Assembly (NCBI GenBank): GCA_902497145.1
Contig: CABVDR010000008.1
Location: 7,362 to 71,361, forward strand
DNA: 64,000 nt
Reading direction: 5' to 3'
Source: an uncultured Oscillospiraceae bacterium
Lineage (GTDB): Bacteria; Bacillota; Clostridia; Oscillospirales; Oscillospiraceae
Shown piece after piece: positions 18,062-23,786 of this stretch. Both the position numbers and the translations under genes were made by a program. How positions within the stretch are numbered: position 1 is the first letter of the stretch; each line of letters starts with the position of its first letter. The notes beneath the pieces are model-generated. The model saw nothing but the letters and a program-made list of their open reading frames with translations, did not search any database and had not been told where the DNA came from.

Positions 18062-18451
18062 TTGAGCATTACTGGATTTCCTACCAGCAGCGACATCTAC
18101 CTGGAGGTAGACGGTGTGAAGGTAGCGGTGGTACAGAGCTACTCCGCCCGCTCCGACAAGACCAGCCGGGCGGTGGAAGCCTTCGGCGAGGAGGAGCCTG
18201 TGGCCACCATTCCCGGCCAGACCAGCCACGTACTGGAGCTGAGCCGTCTCTACGCCACCGCCGAGGCGGTGCAGGACGGCATCGACTTTTACAGCCTGTC
18301 TGACTTCTCTCTGGTCATCTGCAAGCCAGACCGGAAGATCGTCTACTCCGGCTGTCAGTGGTCCTCCATTCAGGAGGACGGCACCTTGGGCAACATGGTA
18401 CTGGAGAAAGTGACCATTGTGGCCTCCAAGCGGCTGGAAATGGAGGCATAA
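18062..18451 (+). CDS. Tail tube protein (XkdM-like)
   Basis: A 129-residue inner-tube protein directly after the sheath gene. The pattern SDIYLEVDGVKVAVVQSYSARSDKTSRAVEAFGEEEPVATIPGQ and LSDFSLVICKPDRKIVYSGCQWSSIQEDGTLGNMVLEKVTIVASKR is typical of XkdM/gp19-type tubes. Start is TTG (18062) with GGAGGG seven bases upstream. Confidence 0.85.
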   Translation: MSITGFPTSSDIYLEVDGVKVAVVQSYSARSDKTSRAVEAFGEEEPVATIPGQTSHVLELSRLYATAEAVQDGIDFYSLSDFSLVICKPDRKIVYSGCQWSSIQEDGTLGNMVLEKVTIVASKRLEMEA

Positions 18452-18452
18452 G

Positions 18453-18794
18453 ATGACCCCTTCTATTTTAGCCGGCCGGGACCAGATGGATCTGGACAAC
18501 GGCATGAGACTGCGGCTGCTGTCCGCCCTGGAGGTGCTTCAGGCCAGACGGGAGGCCGACGGACTCAGCCAGAACCCCGGTGAGCGTGCCCTGTGTGCCA
18601 ACGCCTGTCTGCTGGCCCGGGCTCTGGAGACTCAGGAGGGAGAGCCTGTCTTTTCCAACGGAGAAGCGGTGCTGGGTGGGCTGCGGGTGGAGGAGATCTC
18701 CGCCCTGGCCCGAACCTGGAGTCAGTTTAACCGGGAGGAAAATCCGCCTTTGACCCTGAGCCGGGATCAGGCCGACAAGGTAAAAAAAAAGTAG
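18453..18794 (+). CDS. Tail assembly chaperone, short form (XkdN-like)
   Basis: A 113-residue helical protein that follows the tube gene. It begins MTPSILAGRDQMDLDNGMRLRLLSALEVL and ends in VKKK at a run of nine A residues just before its TAG stop. Its position, size and the frameshift site match the short form of tail chaperones, which bind the tape measure during tail assembly. The ATG is two bases past the tube stop. Confidence 0.75.
   Translation: MTPSILAGRDQMDLDNGMRLRLLSALEVLQARREADGLSQNPGERALCANACLLARALETQEGEPVFSNGEAVLGGLRVEEISALARTWSQFNREENPPLTLSRDQADKVKKK
18782..18791 (+). promoter_or_regulatory. Candidate programmed -1 frameshift site
   Basis: Nine A followed by G (18782-18791) immediately precede the in-frame TAG. 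In the zero frame the last bases read A AAA AAG, the efficient bacterial slippery heptamer. Slipping back one base opens a frame that continues 97 codons without a stop. GC-rich sequence follows, but no single convincing stem was identified. Confidence 0.75.
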
Positions 18795-19084
18795 CTGCGG
18801 ACGGGGCGGACCGGCTGCGCTGGAAGGTGCTGCGGGCCTTCGGAGCCCTGCCCACCGAGGCACGGGCCAAGCGAATGCGGGACCGGGACTACCTGTGGTG
18901 TCTCACCCACATGGTATTGGACCGGGAGGAGGAGCTGGAGCGGCTGTGCCCCAGCTGCCGTACCCAGAGTGAGCAGGGCCTGTGCCCCGGCTGCGGCCGG
19001 CCGATCCATGCTATGGAAGGTGGGATCAATCCCAACTTTGACCTGGAACGCTTTGCAGCCCTTGGAAAGGGGGAAGGGACATGA
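18791..19084 (+). CDS. Tail assembly chaperone, -1 frame extension
   Basis: The -1 frame continues from the slippery site as VAADGADRLRWKVLRAFGAL and ends at 19084. Joined to the upstream part it would give a fusion of about 210 residues, as in lambda G/GT-type chaperones. The extension has LWCLTHMVLDREEELERLCPSCRTQSE and CPGCGRPIHAM: two CxxC pairs that look like a zinc ribbon. The only internal start is a GTG at 18827 with no good ribosome site, which favours frameshifting over independent translation. Confidence 0.7.
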   Translation, partial: VAADGADRLRWKVLRAFGALPTEARAKRMRDRDYLWCLTHMVLDREEELERLCPSCRTQSEQGLCPGCGRPIHAMEGGINPNFDLERFAALGKGEGT

Positions 19085-19704
19085 CCAACGATTTAGACCG
19101 CCTGCTGGAGCAGGTGAAGGACGCTCTGGAAGACAGCGGAGACGGAATTTGGCAGCCCGACCTGGCTGCGCCGGTGCTGCCCGCTTTTACACAAGATGAC
19201 GGCGGGACCCCTGCCGAAACAGCTCCCGGGACCCGCACACAGGGGAGCGTTCCGGAACTTGAAAGCCTGCCGTCCTTCTCCGCCCTGGAGGAGGGGCAGG
19301 CAGCCGAGGTATTTTCTGAGGCAGATCTGGCGGTACTGCCCCAGGTGGAGCGGGAAGGGGATACCCCCTCGCTTTCATCCCGGCAGACGGAGCAAGAAGG
19401 ACAAGCCCTGAATGGGAACGCCAGCTCTTCCTCCCCCGCCCTGCTGGAACAGCTGCAAAACCTGGAGAACATGCAGGCCAGCGCCCAGGCACTGGGCCGC
19501 AGCCTAGAGAGCGGCGGCAGTCTGTCTCCCCGTTTCCAGGCCGGACAGGGGGGCGGCGGGGTTTCCTATGATCCCGCCGCTCTGGGGGACTTTCCCCTGG
19601 CCGCCGCCGCGGCCGCGGCCCAGGAAGAGGATCGGGCCCGGGCGGTGGACCGGGCCTTTCAGCGGGACAGCCGCCGGTATGACCGGGGCTTTTCCCTGTA
19701 CTGA
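19081..19704 (+). CDS. Unknown protein in the tape-measure position
   Basis: A 207-residue acidic, low-complexity protein (MTNDLDRLLEQVKDALEDSGDGIW...), overlapping the chaperone frame by ATGA. A central helical part (ALLEQLQNLENMQASAQALGRSLE) and a Gly/Ala-rich segment with an alanine run near residues 174-181 lead to a charged end (RARAVDRAFQRDSRRYDRGFSLY). In every contractile tail cluster I know, the tape measure lies between the chaperone and the LysM baseplate protein and is 600 to 1,500 residues. No family was recognised. It could be a very short tape measure, or a different tail protein in a cluster that has lost its tape measure. Confidence 0.7.
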   Translation: MTNDLDRLLEQVKDALEDSGDGIWQPDLAAPVLPAFTQDDGGTPAETAPGTRTQGSVPELESLPSFSALEEGQAAEVFSEADLAVLPQVEREGDTPSLSSRQTEQEGQALNGNASSSSPALLEQLQNLENMQASAQALGRSLESGGSLSPRFQAGQGGGGVSYDPAALGDFPLAAAAAAAQEEDRARAVDRAFQRDSRRYDRGFSLY

Positions 19705-19722
19705 GGAAGGAGGGATGGGGCG

Positions 19723-20298
19723 TTGCTTTTGACCCCCATGCGCTACAAGGAGTACGTCTGGCCCCACAACCCCAGAGTGTACTCCATCGACTATGAACGG
19801 ATCATGGCGGTAAACAAGGTCCCCTTTGGTCTTTATTATCTGCAGGATCTGGGCCGGACCCGGCGGGTAATGAAGGGGGAGGGTGAATTCATCGGCGAGG
19901 ACGCCTATACCCAGTTTGGCCAGCTGGCCAACGTCTTCTACTCCGGCGGCCCCGGTCAGCTCATCCATCCCCTGTGGCAGACCACCAACGCCTATTTTGT
20001 CTCCCTGCGTCTGGAGCAGGAGCCCATGCGGGACTATGTGCGTTACTCCTTTGAATTTTGGGAGGAGGCCAACTATTACAGCGGCCAGGTGCGCACCTGG
20101 ACCACCCAGTCCAGCCAGTCCTCCGGCACCACCCAGGTCGCCCAGACCATCCCGGTCTACTACCAGGTGGTGAAGGGAGACTCCCTGTGGTCCATCGCCC
20201 AGCGGTACGGCATGGCCCTCAGCGACCTGATCGCCTTAAATCCCCAAATCAAAAACCCTAACCTCATTCACATTGGAGATGAGGTGAGGGTATCGTGA
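19723..20298 (+). CDS. LysM baseplate/tail-hub protein (XkdP-like)
   Basis: A 191-residue protein. The first 125 residues (LLTPMRYKEYVWPHNPRVYSI... FIGEDAYTQFGQL) form the tail-hub part; the C-terminus is a LysM domain (YYQVVKGDSLWSIAQRYGM... LNPQIKNPNLIHIGDEVRV), which binds peptidoglycan or the hub. XkdP and gp53-like proteins have this layout. Start is TTG (19723) with GGAAGGAGGG ahead; another TTG two codons on and an ATG at 19738 are possible. Confidence 0.85.
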   Translation: MLLTPMRYKEYVWPHNPRVYSIDYERIMAVNKVPFGLYYLQDLGRTRRVMKGEGEFIGEDAYTQFGQLANVFYSGGPGQLIHPLWQTTNAYFVSLRLEQEPMRDYVRYSFEFWEEANYYSGQVRTWTTQSSQSSGTTQVAQTIPVYYQVVKGDSLWSIAQRYGMALSDLIALNPQIKNPNLIHIGDEVRVS

Positions 20299-21245
20299 CC
20301 GGATATGTGATTTCCGCCCAGGGGGAGACCACGGTACTGCCCGCTCCCCTGTCCTGGACGTTTCAATATACCTCCGGGGTACCCTGCGACAGCTTTCAGA
20401 TCCGCTGTCTCTGGGAGGGCACCAATACAGCAGACCCCAGGCAGTGGTGTACTTTTCGGGCCATGGAGGAGGACCAGGTGGTCTTTACCGGAGTGGTGGA
20501 TGAGTGCGAGACGGCGCTCACTCCCCAGGGGGCCTGGATCGATGTATCCGGCCGGGGGATGGCAGCCAAACTGCTGGACAATGAAGCTCTGGGACAGGAC
20601 TACCAGATTGCCACGCTGTCCGATATTCTTCGGGACCATGTAAACCCCTATGGAATTACAGTGGCCCGTCAGGCCGACATGGCCCCGGTGGGCCAGTTCT
20701 CTGTGGCGGTGGGCAGCAGCGAGTGGTCTGTCCTGTACGACTTCGTCCGCTACTACCACAGCATCTCTCCCCGCTTTGACCGGGAGGGGCGGCTGGTGCT
20801 GACCCCCTGGGAGGACAGTACAAAAATATTGCTGGATGACGCCACCCCGGTAACCAAGCTGGTGCGCCGGGACAAGCGCTACGGCGTGCTGTCCCAGGTA
20901 GTGGTGCGGGACCGGTACCAGCAGCTGACCCAGACAGTGGACAACACCGCCTTTCAGGCCCTGGGTGGCAGCCGCCGGCAGGTGCTTACCATGCCGGGCA
21001 AGAGCCAGTACCAGGCCATGCGCTACTCCGGCCAGTTTCAGCTGGATCAGTCCGCCACGGAACAGCTGGTGCTGGAGGTGACCATTCCGGTGCTCTTTTA
21101 TGGAAAGCCGGGAGATCTGGTGCAGCTCCAGCGCTCCGACTGGGGCCGGGACGGACTCTACCGGGTCAATCAGGCCCAGGTGGGCGTCGATGAGAGCGGG
21201 GGCTGGACCCGGCTGGAGCTCACATCCCCCGAAGTTTTGGTATGA
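20295..21245 (+). CDS. Tail hub protein, late control D/XkdQ-like
   Basis: A 316-residue protein after the LysM gene. It has PLSWTFQYTSGVPCDSFQIRCLWEG, EEDQVVFTGVVDECETALTPQGAWIDVSGRGMAAKLLDNEA and SEWSVLYDFVRYYHSISPRFDREGRLVLTPW, all typical of XkdQ/gpD hub proteins that form the trimer at the base of the tube. Start is GTG (20295), overlapping the previous stop as GTGA, with GAGGTGAGGG upstream. Confidence 0.82.
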   Translation: MTGYVISAQGETTVLPAPLSWTFQYTSGVPCDSFQIRCLWEGTNTADPRQWCTFRAMEEDQVVFTGVVDECETALTPQGAWIDVSGRGMAAKLLDNEALGQDYQIATLSDILRDHVNPYGITVARQADMAPVGQFSVAVGSSEWSVLYDFVRYYHSISPRFDREGRLVLTPWEDSTKILLDDATPVTKLVRRDKRYGVLSQVVVRDRYQQLTQTVDNTAFQALGGSRRQVLTMPGKSQYQAMRYSGQFQLDQSATEQLVLEVTIPVLFYGKPGDLVQLQRSDWGRDGLYRVNQAQVGVDESGGWTRLELTSPEVLV

Positions 21246-21255
21246 GGTGAAATAT

Positions 21256-21660
21256 ATGTGGACATCCAATCGGAAACAGGACGGCCGCACCCAGGAGGCC
21301 CCCGGCGACGTGGGGGTAGTTACCCTGGGCGGCGACCCCGCGGGGGTCTATCTCAGCGGGGAGCGGCGCTGGGTGGCGGTGTACGCCCCCGGCGGCTACC
21401 AGTGGCGGCCTGCAGTAGGAGACAAGGTGTTAGTTCTCAAGGCAGGGGACCATCAGGAGTCCCCCTGCCTGGTGGGCGTGAGGCAGTCTGACCAGCAGCT
21501 AGAGCCCGGGGCGGTACGGCTAAGCGGCGGCGAAGGACAAATCGACCTGTGCAAAGACGGTATCCGCCTTACTGGTCAAGTGTGGATTGGGGAACAAACC
21601 TTAGAGGACCTGATTACTGAAATCGCCACCCAGGTGGTGTTGGAAATTTTGGGAGGATGA
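21256..21660 (+). CDS. Baseplate spike/hub-associated protein (XkdR position)
   Basis: A 134-residue protein starting MWTSNRKQDGRTQE after GAGGTGA. GDVGVVTLGGDPAGVYLSGERRWVAVYAPGGYQWRPAVGDKVLVLKAGD looks like the OB-fold of small spike or baseplate proteins, and the end GIRLTGQVWIGEQTLEDLI resembles a short beta-helix. By position it would be XkdR (DUF2577) or a gpV-like puncturing protein. The frame is open further upstream within the previous gene, but ATG at 21256 has the ribosome site. Confidence 0.65.
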   Translation: MWTSNRKQDGRTQEAPGDVGVVTLGGDPAGVYLSGERRWVAVYAPGGYQWRPAVGDKVLVLKAGDHQESPCLVGVRQSDQQLEPGAVRLSGGEGQIDLCKDGIRLTGQVWIGEQTLEDLITEIATQVVLEILGG

Positions 21661-21667
21661 TGACCGC

Positions 21668-22024
21668 TTGGAACGAAAACTCAGTGGAGGGGATTATCTC
21701 CCCGGAGCCCAGGGGGACTTTCAGTCCCTGGACGGGGCCCAGGCTCTGCTGCAGCGGGTGCTGTTTCGCCTCACCGCCCGGCGGGGGCAGTTCCCCTTTT
21801 TGCCCGAAATGGGCAGCCGACTCTACCAGCTGTGCCGGGACGGAAAGCCCTCTGCCCGCTCCGCGTTGGCCCGGCAGTACACGGTCCAGGCCCTGGAGAG
21901 CGAGGAGGATCTGACGATCACCGATGTGCAGTGGTCTGACCTGGGCGGAAACCGGGGCCATTTGCAGGTTTTTTTGGAGTGGCAGGGAGAGCCGCTGTCT
22001 CTGTCCCTGGACATTGCGGGATAA
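21668..22024 (+). CDS. Baseplate wedge protein, gp25/XkdS-like
   Basis: A 118-residue protein with FQSLDGAQALLQRVLFRLTARRGQFPFLPEMGSRLYQLCRDGK, the pattern of gp25/DUF2634 wedge proteins (a conserved R(R/K)G-F-P-x-GS-L segment). These connect the hub with the baseplate J ring and start sheath assembly. Start is TTG (21668), with GGGAGG eleven bases upstream; no ATG is suitable in this frame. Confidence 0.8.
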   Translation: MERKLSGGDYLPGAQGDFQSLDGAQALLQRVLFRLTARRGQFPFLPEMGSRLYQLCRDGKPSARSALARQYTVQALESEEDLTITDVQWSDLGGNRGHLQVFLEWQGEPLSLSLDIAG

Positions 22025-22036
22025 GGAGGGATACCT

Positions 22037-23089
22037 ATCAAGACAATTGACGAAATTTTTGGGGAGATGCTCGCCTGTCTGGAGGAGCAGACCGGTCTGG
22101 AGCCGGAACCTGGGTGCGACCTGTCGGTGCGGATGTACGCTGTGGCTGCCCAGGTCTACGCCCTGTACATCCAGGCCCAGTGGGTCACCCGTCAGGCCTT
22201 CCCCCAGACGGCGGAGAGCGACTACTTAGATCTCCACGCCCAGCTGCGGGGACTGACCCGCAAGCAGGCAACCCAGGCTCAGGGCACCATCCGCTTTACC
22301 GCCCAAAGCTCTGACACCGCCCGCACCATTCCCCAGGGCACGGTGTGTCTGACGGCGGATATGGTGCGCTTTGAAACCACTGCTGACGGGATCATCGCCC
22401 CCGGCGAGACCGAGGTGGACATTCCCGCCCAGGCGCTGCTGCCTGGTGCGGCTGGCAATGTGTCCGCCCGAGCTATCACTGCTATGGCGGTAGCTCCGGT
22501 AGGAGTATCCTCCTGTGTCAATCCCCTGCCCTTCACCGGCGGCAGCGACGCAGAGGGAGACGAGGATTTACGGGCCAGGGTGCTGGACACCTACTGGCGC
22601 TTACCCAACGGAGCCAACATCGCCTTTTATGAGCAGGGCGCGCTGTCCTTTGACCAGGTGACTGCGGTATCTGTCCTGCCTCGGAACCGGGGCATCGGCA
22701 CGGTGGATATTGTGGTGGCCACTCTCAGCGGTCAGCCCGACGAGGAGCTGCTGGAACAGCTTCAGGAGTATTTCCAGTCCCGACGGGAGATCGCCGTGGA
22801 TGTACAGGTCCTGGCCCCTGAGGCCCTCACGGTGGATGTCTCCGTCCAGGTGAAGGCCAAGGAGGGGGCCGATCAGGAGGCAGTGGAACAGAATGTGGAG
22901 GAGACGGTGCGTCGGTGGTTTTCCGGGGAACGGCTGGCCAAAGATGTCCTTCTGGCCCAGCTGGGCAGCGTGATCTACGGCTGTGAGAACGTGGAGAACT
23001 ACGCCATCCTCTCCCCTGCCGCCGACCAGGCGGTAGAACCCGACCAGCTGCCCACCCTGGGCACCCTGACCGTGGAGGCGATGGTATGA
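22037..23089 (+). CDS. Baseplate J protein (gp47/XkdT-like)
   Basis: About 350 residues: GCDLSVRMYAVAAQVYALYIQAQWVTRQAFPQTAESDYLDLHAQLRGLTRKQA, then GTVCLTADMVRFETTADGIIAPGETEVDIPAQALLPGAAGNV and VNPLPFTGGSDAEGDEDLRARVLDTYWRLPNGANIAFYE, all typical of the J family that forms the iris-like baseplate ring. The first ATG in frame (22067) has no usable ribosome site. AAGGAGGG lies six bases before an ATC at 22037 that would give (M)KTIDEIFGEMLACLEEQ, the usual opening of relatives as I recall. I therefore place the start at the ATC codon, with ATG 22067 as the alternative. Confidence 0.85.
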   Translation: MKTIDEIFGEMLACLEEQTGLEPEPGCDLSVRMYAVAAQVYALYIQAQWVTRQAFPQTAESDYLDLHAQLRGLTRKQATQAQGTIRFTAQSSDTARTIPQGTVCLTADMVRFETTADGIIAPGETEVDIPAQALLPGAAGNVSARAITAMAVAPVGVSSCVNPLPFTGGSDAEGDEDLRARVLDTYWRLPNGANIAFYEQGALSFDQVTAVSVLPRNRGIGTVDIVVATLSGQPDEELLEQLQEYFQSRREIAVDVQVLAPEALTVDVSVQVKAKEGADQEAVEQNVEETVRRWFSGERLAKDVLLAQLGSVIYGCENVENYAILSPAADQAVEPDQLPTLGTLTVEAMV

Positions 23090-23667
23090 GCTACGCCCAG
23101 TATCTCCGGCAGCTGCTGCGCCCCCTGGGGGTCTACGACGTAGAGGGCCGTTATCTGGGCGGCGAGCTGGAGGCCGAGGGTCTTGCTCTGGACGGGGTGG
23201 AGAGCGTATTGGACGAGCTGCAGCGGGAGGCCAATTTGGCCACCGCCCAGGACTGGGGGCTGGAACGCATTGCCGTCCTGCTGCGCCGCCGTCCCCCTGC
23301 TTCCACCCCCAAGGCCATGCGGGAGGCCCTGGCCGCCCTGCTGCGCATCAGCGGCGACAGCTTTACCCCTGAGGCCATCAACGACACCATTGCCGGCTGC
23401 GGGGTGATTGCCCGGGTGGAGGAGACCGACGAGCCTGGCACCGTGGAAGTCTGGTTTCCCGAAATTCCAGGCATTCCTCCCGCCTTTGAGGAGATCGACA
23501 AGATCATCACTGACATCATTCCCGCCCACCTGCTCATCCGCTACCGCTTCTGGTTTATTACCTGGGAGCAGCTGGAGAAACGACTGCCCACCTGGCAGGA
23601 CATCGAAGAGAAGCATCTAACCTGGGAACAGCTGCAATCTTATGTGGAACCGGGAACACAGACCTAA
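23086..23667 (+). CDS. Baseplate protein, DUF2313/XkdU-like
   Basis: A 193-residue protein that follows baseplate J by an ATGA overlap. It has YLRQLLRPLGVYDVEGRYLGGELEAEGLALDGVESVLDELQREANLATAQDWGLERIAVLL, the pattern of XkdU and gpI-like proteins that cap the wedge and connect to fibres. It is the last gene of the cluster: a terminator follows at once and no tail fibre, holin or endolysin gene comes after it. Confidence 0.8.
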   Translation: MSYAQYLRQLLRPLGVYDVEGRYLGGELEAEGLALDGVESVLDELQREANLATAQDWGLERIAVLLRRRPPASTPKAMREALAALLRISGDSFTPEAINDTIAGCGVIARVEETDEPGTVEVWFPEIPGIPPAFEEIDKIITDIIPAHLLIRYRFWFITWEQLEKRLPTWQDIEEKHLTWEQLQSYVEPGTQT

Positions 23668-23672
23668 CTGCC

Positions 23673-23712
23673 AAGGGCCGTCGGGAGTTTACTGCTCCTG
23701 ACGGCCCTTTTT
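23673..23712 (+). terminator. Terminator of the phage-like operon
   Basis: AAGGGCCGTCGGGAG pairs with CTCCTGACGGCCCTT (one G-T pair) across a 7-base loop, followed by TTTTT. It begins five bases past the last structural gene. Confidence 0.9.
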
Positions 23713-23720
23713 GCTGCCGC

Positions 23721-23749
23721 TTTACGCACCCCGCCGGTTGTGTTACAAT
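23721..23749 (+). promoter_or_regulatory. SigA-type promoter of recG
   Basis: TTTACG (23721-23726), 17 bases, TACAAT (23744-23749), about 38 bases before the recG start. Confidence 0.6.
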
Positions 23750-23786
23750 GGGGGTCTGAACTTATCTCAGAAGGGAGGCGCACACC

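Noticed and set aside
18453..19084. Tail chaperone read as a pseudogene broken by a frameshift
   Set aside because: The break falls on a classic slippery site at the exact place where this gene family uses programmed frameshifting, and both frames keep coding character.
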